Shown: positions 36,151 to 46,469, numbered from the stretch's first letter. The stretch: DNA of 64,000 bases from Acholoe squamosa (GCA_949317995.1 OX439036.1:90123920-90187919); one strand, 5' to 3'. A program made the numbers and translations. The notes: a model not told the origin generated them from the sequence alone.

Positions 36151-38045
36151 TTCACCCCTTTATCTAATAATACCTCACCTAATACTTTTAACCCATTTAA
36201 CTTGCTACCCAAAAATCCATGCATATTTCAGGACCCTTTTATTTCTAATTATCCCAAATTGAGCATGATGATCTTAACAGTTATAAAATATTGAATGTCT
36301 GATAAGTTAACTTTTTCTCATCCAATCATAATAAAAACCTACATAAGAGATCTCCTTGAAGTTATCCTTACTTCCAAGTGTTAAATGGCTGCATATAACT
36401 TATTCAGCTAGTATGGGCCTTCTCAATAGTATGATGGAGCGAGGCCATCCATGTAAAAAATTATGGGATGCTTGTAAAATTCCTCACGGACAAGAGGGAT
36501 ACTTACAAGGAAGATGCTCTCATTGCCTATGATTACGCCATGCGAGAACGTGGCGATGCATTTAGTGAATTCACCTTTTGTTATTTTGATCATAATATGT
36601 TTGCACAACATGTGGGTCTGGAAAATTTGGATAAAGGGTATCTTGAGAAATTGTTAGGTATTCAATCATCTAATTCTCAGAATACAGTAGTTCTTCTGGT
36701 GCCATTAAGAAAAAGAAAAGGAAGAGGAAATTTCTTTCTTGTAATGCATACAATGATGAAGGTTGTAAAGCTAAAGAATGTACCTACCCTCATGTTTGTC
36801 AATTGTGTCAGGGATCACATACAAAATCCAAGTGTCCCAACAAAACAAATGATTGAAATGCGGATGCTCCTGGTGGGAGTTTTCCCTCACAGGAGCCCCA
36901 CATTGACTCAGTAATTCATGAATTACCTGGTGAATGTGTTCTTTTGTCTGACATTACTTGTGCCCCGGATATTCAAGCTACTTGTATTGATGACAGTGTT
37001 GTTACGGATTCTGAATCCAATTGTGACAAAAAAGATTGTGTCAATTATTTCTGGAATTCTGCAGGTTCATGTAGTGAATTATTTGGTAATTTTGATAATC
37101 TATGTAGTTTAGGTATCACCCCTGTTACTGTCGACCCGCGCACTGATGGAGGTGCTCGGGTGGAGGTGACTCTGGGTTGTGACGACAAATGGGAAGGTTT
37201 ATCAAATTCTGTCAGACTCAGCACAGATAGGGATAATGTAATTGAATTCTCAAGTAGATTTAATGTTGATGTTCCTATTTGCTGTGTAGATGTAGCCCCT
37301 GGCATTGTCATACCTGTGTTTAAGGAGTGTAGTGAAAAAATCTGTCACTTTGTCTATGTGTTGGAATCTGTCATTACACAAGTTAAACCTTGCGCCTTTG
37401 CATGTAAATTACTGGAATTTGGCGATGTAGCAACTGACAGTGACTGGTATGTCTTAACTGGCATATACAGAGGGTATAGGATTATTGATCATGGCTGCCC
37501 ATCTATGTACAATTGCATGAATTATGCTTCTTTAACAAATGAGTAATTAGTGAACTCTCGGAGGGAGAGTGGAGTCACGCCCAAGATGCATTCATGCTAT
37601 GGGTGGCGTATTAAAACCTGACAACACCCTATGCCCCATCACTGATTGTTCTATGCCTGAGCATATCAATATCAGCTGTTACATGGAAGGCTCATGTGAA
37701 AAATTTCATTATCACTCTGTAGATGATGTTAGAGTCTGGACTCAAACCAAATGAGCAGTTATTTTCATGGAGCTATAATGTTTATTCTTACAAACTCAAG
37801 GAGTCCTGTCAGATTGCCAAACTGGAACGGGAGTTCTCATCTCACAGTGTTTGTCGACGTGCTGCTATGTTTCTGGCTGAATTTATGCACCTTCATGACA
37901 TTAAAAGTTATGGCAACTGGAGATCTTGGGTTGTTCTGATTTATCTGTCAGACTCATATAGCTCAAGACGTGTAAAATACCTATGTGTTGCTCAAGAATT
38001 AAGCAGGTATTAGTTGGGCAAAGTGTTTTTTGTGTGCCTGTGCCA

Positions 38046-38112
38046 CCCCTCTGTCAGTGACTTTGGGCAAAGTGTATTCATTGTAATGTTGTCCATCCCA
38101 CCAGGGAAATAT
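38046..38112 (+). repeat. Split direct repeat B1 of the retroelement
   Basis: Nearly identical to 38329-38395, offset 283 bp. Contains CAAAGTGTATTCATTGTAAT and ends CCACCAGGGAAATAT. The B1-A2-B2 arrangement is typical of Ngaro-type ends. Confidence 0.75.
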
Positions 38113-38328
38113 GACTACTATATATGCGAAGGAACTGTGGATATATAGGGGTATATTTCCCCACCAGATGGACCCTTCACCCACCTAAGTCAGGTGGTTC
38201 CTTGCCACCACACCAGGTGGCACAGCACCAGACTTGAACAAAGGGACAAGACATGGACTTTTGGTCATGAGATTTCTTTTTCTCTTTTGTTTACTGATAT
38301 TGGTCTGTTTAATGTTGTTAATAAACTG

Positions 38329-38395
38329 CCCCTCTGTCAGTGACTTTGGGCAAAGTGTATTCATTGTAATGTTGTCCATCCCACCAGGGAAATAT
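38329..38395 (+). repeat. Split direct repeat B2 of the retroelement
   Basis: The second copy of the 67-bp repeat. Its end coincides with the junction back into transposon family Y. Confidence 0.75.
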
Positions 38396-38508
38396 AAGTA
38401 CCTTAGTTATGTGGGCTAAAGGGCCTTTTACCCCAAACGGCCTCTTACCCCGTCCTACCATATTGCCAAAGCATCTGTAGTATTATGATATAGGGTAAAA
38501 TTCGGTAG

Positions 38509-39315
38509 TACACAGAAAATAATCCAAGTTAGTAAATACTAATCTAACTTAGACAAAATCACCCATTAGGCAAAATATCCAACAGGTTAGTAACATCTTA
38601 CTAATGTGTTAGTAGTATTGACTAACCTATTAAGGCAAGCTGACCTGACATAGCCATGTCTAAAGGGGTAGTAGTTTTGTCTAAGGGGTAGCAGATTTTT
38701 TTCACACCAGGTGGCAGTGTGGTTTGCATGAGGATTTTTATGGTAAGTGCATATCATGGAAAAGCCTATGAATGTCAGAATAATGGTGCTTTTAATTACT
38801 ATCAACATAATAAAGCCTCTACAATTCAACCTGGCATGTGATTTAACAGAATACACTTAATAAATATATATTTGTCATTGAAGGAGCAATGAAGAAGAAT
38901 GGAAACACCTTTTCTGTGGAAATTTAATTTACTCATATATCCACATCTTTGACATTATGATAAACCCAGAGCAACTGAATTCATGGGTTGCAAAGAAAAT
39001 GATGTGAGGTATTGAACTTGCTTCTCAAATGGAGAGGCTCTGTTCTGTATGTCTTAACCTTTATGGAGTTTACACTTACCATTTCAGAATTAAGAGAATT
39101 GCTATGTTGCTTGAAAGTCTATGTAGTTAGTGGAAAAGTCTAAGGCAAGTTAGGAGAAATCAGGCAAGTCGGGCATTTTTCCTAAGGGTTAGGCGCAAAC
39201 TCCCAAGAAAACTTCGGTGGTTTGGGGACGTGCAAACTCCCAACTAGCAAGGTTAGCAAGTCCAACAAATGTTAGGCGAAAGGCCTAAGATATTCAGAAT
39301 ATTTTTTTGTGTGTA
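38509..39315. mobile_element. TA-flanked DNA transposon family X, copy 3
   Basis: Starts TACACAGAAAATAAT and ends ATATTTTTTTGTGTGTA. The core CACACCAGGTGGCAGTG is at about 38703. It lies only about 50 bp after family Y copy 1. Confidence 0.8.
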
Positions 39316-39553
39316 TCACGCATGTTGTTGTATTCCGCACCCAGATTTAAAGAGGCCTACTTTCAAAACTATAGAATATTTTGCAGGAATTCTTTTTGCA
39401 AATGGTCCCCACATTATATATCTTCATGTTCACTGCAATTTGCTTACCGAGATAACCCCTGGCATGGTATGAGCATATAGGTTGTCAAGCTTGCCATTCC
39501 AATCTTGTATTTTACTAACAAATCCCCATAGGGAGCAGTATTAACTTAAAAAA

Positions 39554-39856
39554 GGCTTATATCGTGCACATCTTGTTGTTATATCGCGCACATGATCAAG
39601 AATATAAATTAAAATCTTAAAACATATATAAAAGGAAGAAATTAAATCATATGGTAGCCAATGGCATGATGCCACACTGGTATGATATTCAGCAGGCTCA
39701 GCCAACCCTGAGAGGTGTGACAGCATTCAAGCTAACCTTTGTTGTTTTAACACTTCAATCACAGCTACAGGTGTGAATGCATGTGCGCGATATAAGCTCT
39801 AAGGAGGCTTGTATCGTGCATTGCGCGATACAACCTAGAGGGACACGATATAACCC
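39554..39856. mobile_element. MITE-like foldback with TATATCGCGCAC repeats
   Basis: Left end GGCTTATATCGTGCACATC with an inner TTATATCGCGCACATG. The right side is CATGTGCGCGATATAAGC plus GGACACGATATAACCC in inverted orientation. CpG-rich palindromic motifs (GCGC, CGCG) recur. The centre is AT-rich and non-coding. Confidence 0.65.
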
Positions 39857-40027
39857 AAAGACTCTTGTGGTATTTAGTACAGCCCTCTCTCACCAGGAGC
39901 CATTCATATCTTAGTTCCATAGACACAGATGGACGGGGCCACCCGACCGCTGCTGTTAGATAACATACAAATGCCCTACGGCCCTCTGTGCCAAAGTCAC
40001 TTTGGCTCACTCAAAACAGTCCAATTT

Positions 40028-40462
40028 CCCGGGGGGCACCTCAATTTTTTTTTATACGGGTGTGTGGCTGAACCCACGACAGCCCTTATTTTTGCTAGGG
40101 CACTCGTTCGCGTTTTTTTTTCTCAGAACGCCTACCCTTGCTAGGGCACTTTTGACTAAATAATCCTAGATTTGTTTCAAAATGTCTTAAATTTACACTG
40201 ATTGGGGAGAAAATCGAATTTGGTTCATGCTATTTTCATCAAAACTCTGCTGATGTCCAAGAAAATTTCCAAATTTCCTCTGTAAATCGACTATTTTACT
40301 GAAAGTTGACCCTTACTAGGGACATTTTGCTCAAAAGTAGACACTTGCTAGAGACATTTGTGACTGAAGCAGGAGGCTTGCTAGGGACTTTTCATTGAAA
40401 AAGTACCCTTGCCAGCCGCACATATGTGTATACATTAAATAGAGAGTGCCCCCCCCCCCGGG
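40028..40462. mobile_element. MITE family Z (CCCTTGCTAGGG), copy 1
   Basis: Ends are CCCGGGGGGCACCTCAAT and AGAGAGTGCCCCCCCCC. Next to them are GGGTGTGTGGCTG and CAGCCGCACATATGTG. The interior carries repeated CCTTGCTAGGGA(C) imperfect palindromes, about 34-35 bp apart at the right side. The copy at 46744-47175 matches over most of its length. Confidence 0.8.
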
Positions 40463-40632
40463 TCCAATTTCAATACCTTCAAAATAATTTTTTTTAGAAT
40501 CTTATGAAACCATCATATAAAAATATGGATCTAAAAAGATTTTTTAATCATTATCTATACTTATTACACGACTTCTGTGATTTTGGGTGCTTTTTCTGGA
40601 TATTCCCATGCACATACCTGTCGATATTGCAC

Positions 40633-40650
40633 ACCATGATGCATGCATCA
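40633..40650. repeat. 18-bp perfect palindrome
   Basis: CATGATGCATGCATCATG reads identically on both strands. Confidence 0.9.
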
Positions 40651-40671
40651 TGACTTCTGTAAGGCATGCAG

Positions 40672-40727
40672 TTATCCATGTAAGGAGGCATGTTATCCAT
40701 GGATAACATGCCTCCTTACATGGATAA
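40672..40727. repeat. 56-bp perfect palindrome made of 21-bp units
   Basis: The sequence is its own reverse complement over 56 bp, centred on CCA|TGG at 40699/40700. Its unit (CATGCCTCCTTACATGGATA) is also tandemly repeated once more to the right, up to 40742. Frames across it give a repeating CYPWITC-type peptide and are not genes. Confidence 0.95.
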
Positions 40728-41032
40728 CATGCCTCCTTACATGTCATTACAAGTCATATGTTTTATGTTAAAACCAACAAAATTTTCATTTCTCCTGATC
40801 CCAAATCCAACTCCCTATGCATTGCGCCACAGGGACTGAAGAGAAGTGGTTGGCTAGAACCAGGTCTCTATGATATAAAGCCACCCAACAGTTGTGTAGT
40901 GTGAATGCGTCCAGCACCTTGATATGGTTGTGGCCCCCTACAACAACTCTCACATGCACAAGGTTAAAATAGCATTATAATTATAGTCGACTGCTGGATG
41001 CTTTCAAACCAAGCCAAGCAGGGTGCAGAGGT

Positions 41033-41122
41033 GTGAGACCCGGTGGTCTAGTGGTTAGCGCATTGCGCTCAGCTTCTACAGGTAGGCGGGACGAGTCTTG
41101 GTCCCGGCAAACGTTTTTTTTC
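41033..41122 (+). repeat. tRNA-like sequence (pseudo-tRNA or SINE head) with T-run
   Basis: CCGGTGGTCTAGTGGTTAGC resembles a Pol III A box in a D arm, and GACGAGTCTTGGTCCC is a degraded B box. Eight T follow at 41115-41122. The acceptor stem does not close, so it is not a functional tRNA. Confidence 0.55.
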
Positions 41123-42702
41123 TGAGTTAGGGGGAATTCTGAAAATATGGGTATGGGGGAGATAAAAGGAATATAAAAGGTAAGGCGAGATAATAGTAAA
41201 GATATTTTATTTAAGACAGGGGGGTCATATTAAAAGTATACAAGTAACATTGATATAGGGGGCTAAAACATGGGGGAGTGATATTTGTATGTGAGGATCC
41301 GGTTCTAACCAGAACCAGTAGAAAGGCTCGAAAAAAAAACAAGTAGGAAATAACATTTAGGAGCTAGGGGATCAGAGTCCATGTGTGACTCATAGAGAGT
41401 CAATGTGTATAAATAAGACCATGTTCCAGGGTGGAGTCCAAAGTGCAATCCGATGTTTACCACCATGGGGGTGATTAGTTATGAACAAGCAGAATACACT
41501 CCTATAAGGTATCCTATATCACGGGGGAAGCAAAGTCCAGGAGGTGTTGGGTGAAAACAGCCGGTGCGAGGTGAGTATATAAGGTAGGTGCAGGGCCCCG
41601 GTGCAGGGCCAGGCAGGGTGTGAATTGTCGATGAGAAGCTGGAAGCACAGTTCATCCTGGAATCAAGGGGAACATTGTATAGTGAACAGCTCACAAGGAG
41701 AAATTATATATATTCTGAAAAGGAAAGTATTAGCCGAAACACAGTAAATGGATATAGTTTCTGGGGTCTTAAGAATTCCAAAAAGGAAGCAGACTGTTCT
41801 ACCTAACCTCTACCTAGCCAGTGCCACCATGATTGAAATATAGATACCAACATTACATTGGAGTTAAAAGATTACTCTTCCTCGCTCAACCATGAACCTC
41901 TATTAGAAGTTCTTTTTTGGATTATTCGAAGGAGTTTTTAAAGTTTACAACACAATATGGTTAATGTTTGAAGATTTGATGAGGATTTATTCATGAAGTG
42001 TGAATGTCAATGTGAAGTGACTAAAATGTCGATTTGTGAGAATTCAGTAATAAGCCAGCGTTGATGAGGGAAATGTTTGTTTCTTACAATTGGATATCTT
42101 ATGTTATACGGAGATGAAAATGGAATGACATCATCGGAATTGTTTGATAGATACCTATTTACCTGCGAGTGTCAATAAAACTTCAGAGCTTAATTGCCCA
42201 TTGTGTCTTCTTTTCGTAGTGGGCTTGAGATTTAGATACAAGACTTTACCCCTTGTGTAAAGTCTTGTGTCTAAGACTTTACACTCCTATAAGGTATTCC
42301 ATATCACAGGAGGTGTTGGGTGACCTGCATTTTTGTGAATACTGGAAAAAAGGGGTGTTTTTCTCAAAACTTGTCCTTGAAAAATATGGGTATATTTTTA
42401 AAAGTGACTCTACATATATTGTAAAAAGGGTCCACCATCTGCCTGGTTCATCTAATGCACAACCTCAGGTGCTTTATGTGATTACAGAGAAGCCTTTTTG
42501 CAATGAATACCTTCATGCACATACTTTTTCTATTATACAGGGTAGGGCTATGCCTATATCTAATATTCCAGATATGGGAAACCCTGCATAAGATTTTCAT
42601 GATTTAGCAGAAAAGGGGGGGGGGGTTTAAGGCCCTAAAAGTTTGTGCTTTTCATGGAAAAAGGGGGTATTTCAGAGCCAAGATTTGTGGTAAAGGGGTT
42701 CA
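41123..42702. other. Unassigned non-coding stretch with a partial duplication and a hairpin
   Basis: ACTCCTATAAGGTAT plus AGGAGGTGTTGGGTGA occurs at 41495-41552 and again at 42279-42324. A hairpin (AGATACAAGACTTTAC facing GTAAAGTCTTGTGTCT) is at 42232-42275. An AATAAA is near 42175 and a TATAAATA near 41408. An open frame of about 110 codons ends at 42591 but shows no known domain. This may be an unrecognised retroposon. Confidence 0.35.
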
Positions 42703-42867
42703 TTTAAAGGGGCCCTGGCATGGTAATGCATGCCAGCATTAAAAAGTCACATGACCACCTCTTGACCAATCAGAGCACCGCAATTTTTCCGCTGGTTCCC
42801 GCGATTTTATATTCACTCTTTGAACCAGTACCCATGTTGTTAGTTTGCGGTGCTAGCCCCCCTTTAA
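42703..42867. mobile_element. MITE family W (TTTAA, CCCTGGCATGG), copy A
   Basis: TTTAA at both ends, AAAGGGGCCCTGGCATGG at the left and CTAGCCCCCCTTT at the right. The interior matches 46267-46431 closely, including GACCAATCAGAG, TTTTTCCGCTGGTTCCCGCG and GTACCCATGTTGTTA. Confidence 0.85.
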
Positions 42868-42989
42868 AAACCCCATAACATGGATGGTGTCATTCTCCAA
42901 TAAAGAGTGCGGGGACTGGGGTTTTACATTCATATTCATAAAAAAATTGTACCCCGGGATAGGCACAATGATGTCTAATGTCCAATGAT

Positions 42990-43265
42990 GTTCTTTAATA
43001 GGGGGTCTAGATGGGGGGGGGGTCCCCATGTCCCTTGTCGATTTTAAGAAAAGCCCATGTCAAATGTCACTAAATTTGTATTTTCCTCTGTCCTTGTCAC
43101 TATAAGCTCTATGTCACATGTCGATTTTAAGAAAGGTGATCATGTCCCCTGTCACTATCTTTTTTATCCCATGTCCTTGTCCCTAGAGAAGCTCCATGTC
43201 CTTTGTCGATTTTAAGAAAAAGTCATGTCACACTGTCGATTTTAGGGGTCTAGACCCATTTAATA
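42990..43265 (-). mobile_element. GACATG-family MITE
   Basis: The right end, read on the minus strand, starts TAAATGGGTCTAGACCCC, then AAAATCGACAGTGTGACATG. Inside, CATGTC/CTTGTC/TGTCACT and TCGATTTTAAGAAA alternate at least four times. The left border at the GGGGGTCTAGATGGGG phrase is approximate. Confidence 0.6.
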
Positions 43266-43290
43266 GGGGGTTCAAATTAGGCGAAATTAG

Positions 43291-43442
43291 GTAAGGGAGT
43301 TATTTATCAACAAGGGGGGTGGTGGTTTTTTTGTGCAGACGTGCAGAATTTTTTTACGCCCCCCCTCAGGAGGGGTCTGAAAATTTTACGCCCCCCTTCA
43401 AACCCCCCCCCCCCCGTTGATGAATAATGACCACTCCCTTAC
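43291..43442. mobile_element. MITE, GGGAGTG family, copy 3
   Basis: Ends GTAAGGGAGTTATTTATCAA and CACTCCCTTAC, with a G-run/C-run inside and a repeated TTTTACGCCCCCC block. Shorter than copies 1 and 2. Confidence 0.8.
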
Positions 43443-43540
43443 TTCCCCCCCCCCCATATAAAAAATGGTGGAGGTGGCACAGTCTACCCAGCCTGGCTGT
43501 TCCACTGCAGTGCAGACTGTCTTGTGCCTATACATGGGTC

Positions 43541-43735
43541 CCAGGGGGGGGGCACTTCATATGTGTTGGTACCACATGTGTGCGGCTGGCAAGGTCACTT
43601 TTTGGCCAAAATCGCTCTAACAAGGGTCCTATTTTTAAGAAAAATCCCCCTAACAAGGGTCTACTTTTAAGAAAATCTCCCTAACAAGGGTCTACTTTTA
43701 GGCAAAAAGCCCGCGGATCAGGCAAAGTTTGTTGT
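43541..43735. mobile_element. MITE family Z, partial copy
   Basis: It starts with a G-run followed by GCACTTCATATGTGTTGG and ACATGTGTGCGGCTGGCAAG, the inverted form of the family Z right end. Then three CCCTAACAAGGGTC units spaced about 35-38 bp. The far end is not recognisable. Confidence 0.65.
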
Positions 43736-44091
43736 TTTTTTAAGAAAATTTTCCCCACAACTAGACATTTTTGAGTCAATTTTCAAAATGTGATTTCATT
43801 GATCAGATCATGGACCTGAAACACTGGATATGAAAGAAAGGCCTTCTTTGGGAGAGCTGTGCCATGGGTTGTGTTTTCACCATCTGCCACTAGATGGCAA
43901 TGGAAATCCTTATGTGTCCCTAGGTGGCAGCACAGAGCCAGCATGTTAAACATCTTATATTCTATTTCTTCATAACTTATTCTTACAAATAAAATTTTGT
44001 AGCTATAACTATAATTAACCATTATGGTAATGCACAGATAGGTTATCTCTGCAATGAAAACAGTATATCTGTAAAAGAGAGAGAAGTGAGT

Positions 44092-44109
44092 GTGCTGCCC
44101 CCTGGTGGG
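44092..44109 (-). promoter_or_regulatory. Strong CTCF-like motif
   Basis: On the minus strand this reads CCCACCAGGGGGCAGCAC, which agrees with the bilaterian CTCF core (CCASYAGRKGGCRS). Binding is unproven. Confidence 0.4.
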
Positions 44110-44334
44110 TAACTATGGAAGCCTCCTACAAAATCTTGCAGTCACTGGCCCTTAGGAAATAATTTTCTTCTGTCAAAGGCTTTCTGATGCTTTTTAAATC
44201 AAAGAGCTGTGACATAACTAAGTTGGGAAAAAATTTATCTTGGATTGGTCCTTCTGATAGAAATATAAAACTAATTCAGCCCCAAACTCATAAAGTGGCA
44301 GTCAGGACATAATTTTCCTTTGTCACTTTTAGGC

Positions 44335-45960
44335 AACAGGGTGAGCCACCAAATTATGAAGTTTCGTTCCAACAAGAGGGGGAGTACAAAATTTTTATGG
44401 TTTTGTATAGATAACGACCCTAGGAATCATATATCAAAAGTTCTCCGCTCACCTCCCTGCAGTTTTTGCGTAGGTCAAGGTCAAAGGTCGAGAATTTCCC
44501 TCTTTATTCCTATATAAATCTGTAAAACCCAGTAATTAATTGTATGTTGTTTATGGACTAGGCTAAAAGGCTAGAGGAGGGTATTATGGTTTAGTCTAAA
44601 CCAGAAAATAATGCTGATTTCAAATATAATTGATATATTGGTGTGAGTATAATAGAATTACCCTAAAAATGGGGTTTAAAAATAAAAATATTATTGAAAA
44701 ATATGTTAAAATATCAAAAATCAGTAAAACATGAAATAAACCCTCAATAATCCACTTACCACTTAAATGAGTTAGATGGTGGGTGAGGAGCATAGTAAGC
44801 ATGACCTAATTAGGTTATTAAGCCTTGACCTACTTAATTAGGTCAAAGGTCACAGACACAATATCTGCCATATCTCTGGTTCTAGGAGGGCTTTCCGCAC
44901 AATTTTAAGTTCTAAAAATTTACGTCATCTTTACGTGAAAATCCATCTTATTTAAGTGAAAAAGACATCATTTGAATTAGTTGTGCTAGCAGGGAATGGA
45001 TTCCTCTATATCTGAAACCCCTATTTAGAGCATAAAATTATGTGAAAAGCTCTGTTAGAACCAGAGATATTGGCAAACATGTTTCTTGTGCCCTTTGACC
45101 TAATTAGATATAGGTCAAGGCCTAACAATCTAATTATGGCAAGCTGATTAAAACACTTACCAGCCTACAAATGATTATTTTAAGCCCCTCTACCCATCAC
45201 AAATGGGATATTACAATATTACCTGTGATGTTATCTGTTTAAATCATTCTGACCACACATCTGTATTCACACAGACATTCAATATTGATTTCAGATTTTG
45301 AGACTTCAAAATGCATCCTAGTAGGTTTAAACCTAGTCCAATCTATTCCTCTATGTCAGAAATCCCTATTTAGAACTTAAAATTGTGCGGAAAGCCCTCC
45401 TAGAACCAGAGATATGGCAGATATTGTGTCTGTGACCTTTGACCTAATTAAGTAGGTCAAGGCTTAATAACCTAATTAGATCATGCTTACTATGCTCCTC
45501 AGCCACCATCTAACTCATTTAAGTGTTAAGTGGATTATTGAGGGTTTATTTCATGTTTTATTGATTTTTGATATTTTAACATATTTTTCAATAATATTTT
45601 TATTTTTAAACCCCATTTTTTGGGTACTTCTATTATACTCACATCAATATATCAATTATATTTAAAATCAGCATGATTTTCTGGTTTAGACTAAACCATG
45701 ATACCCTCCTCTAGCCTTTTATCCTAGTCCATAGACAACATACAATTAATTACTGGGTTTTACAGCTTTATATAGGAATAAAGAGGGAAATTCTTGACCT
45801 TTGACCTTGACCTACGCAAAAACTGCAGGGAGGTGAGCGGAAAACTTTTGATATATGATTCCTAGGGTCATTACCTATACAAAACCACAAAAATTGTGTA
45901 CTCCCCCTCTTGTTGGAACGAAACTTATTTTCTAAGGACATTATTGGGGCTCACCCTGTG
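44335..45960. mobile_element. 1.6 kb foldback element with about 590-bp arms
   Basis: The left arm (44335-44917) and right arm (45369-45960) are reverse complements at roughly 95% in the stretch compared by eye. The 451-bp loop contains a third, diverged copy of the arm's inner 135 bp (44999-45137, same orientation as the right arm). The arms carry AGGTCAAAGGTCA-type motifs. The mirrored 60-codon frames at 44620-44802 and 45483-45665 are only the two arms. No transposase was recognised. Confidence 0.85.
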
Positions 45961-46266
45961 GCCTATTTGAATTGTGATAGATCCATAATTCAAAAGGATT
46001 TTGATAGCTATGTTCTTCATCTAAGTGACCCAAGTGATTTTCGATAGAAATCATGAGAAGAAAATTTTCTAGGAGGGGGTCAATTTTTGGCAATTTTAAA
46101 AAAAAATCTTCATAATCGGAGCCTTTTCTAAAAAATATCCACTTTTGATATCATGATGATATAGGGTCAGTCAAAAACTATATAGATCAAGGGCTCTCTG
46201 ATGCATTTTGAATCAAAGAGCTGTGACAAAGCTAAGGGGGGCAAAAAATTATCTTCTGTAGGTCAT

Positions 46267-46431
46267 GTTAAAGGGGCCCTGGCATGGTAATGCATGCCCG
46301 CATTAAAAAGTCACGTGATCACCCCTTGACCAATCAGGGTGTCGCGATTTTTCCGCTGGTTCCCGCGATTTTATGATCGCTGTTTGAATCGGTACCCATG
46401 TTGTTAATTTCCCATGCCAGCCCCCCTTTAA
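46267..46431. mobile_element. MITE family W, copy B
   Basis: Close copy of 42703-42867 with GTTAAAGGGGCCCTGGCATG at the left and ATGCCAGCCCCCCTTTAA at the right. It carries TCACGTGATC (E-box), GACCAATCAGGG (CCAAT) and GGTTCCCGCGATTTT. Confidence 0.87.
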
Positions 46432-46469
46432 GGCCTACCATTAGTAGTTCTCATTTCTCCCACCAGGGA

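Larger units (their letters stand above)
36404..38397 (+). mobile_element. Broken tyrosine-recombinase retroelement (Ngaro/DIRS group), fossil
   Basis: A fossil element inserted into family Y copy 1; the other copy lacks it, which sets the boundaries to within a few bases. Parts: a gag-like region (about 36470-36870) with a Cys/His knuckle (CTYPHVCQLCQGSH); reverse-transcriptase-side sequence (about 36990-37740) with phrases such as GYRIIDHG and PITDCSMPEH; a tyrosine-recombinase C-terminal part (about 37750-38012) with SSHSVCRRAAMFLAE and IKSYGNWRSW; and split direct repeats at the 3' end. The element is not whole and several breaks are evident. Direct rather than inverted repeats favour Ngaro/PAT over DIRS1. 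Confidence 0.8.
34421..38459. mobile_element. DNA transposon family Y, copy 1, with two nested insertions
   Basis: The left end TAGGGTAGGGTAAGATGCCC and right end TCTTACCCCGTCCTACC match the ends of the copy at 51407-52388, which lies in the opposite orientation. Internal GGGGTAAAAGGCCCA motifs occur repeatedly. The segments 34421-35146, 36151-36403 and 38398-38459 are the transposon proper. They are interrupted by a LINE fragment and a retroelement, absent from the other copy. No transposase frame was recognised. Confidence 0.8.

Noticed and set aside
36423-38419. Several short frames across the tyrosine-recombinase retroelement
   Set aside because: They are pieces of a fossil element, not host genes.
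41033-41122. Functional tRNA
   Set aside because: The acceptor stem does not pair and the B box is degraded.
42253-42591. 112-codon plus-strand frame
   Set aside because: Starts in a hairpin, no domain and no splice context; kept only as part of an unassigned stretch.
43427-43684. 85-codon proline-rich frame
   Set aside because: Runs through C-runs and MITE family Z sequence.
44620-45665. Two matching 60-codon frames on opposite strands
   Set aside because: They are the two arms of the foldback.
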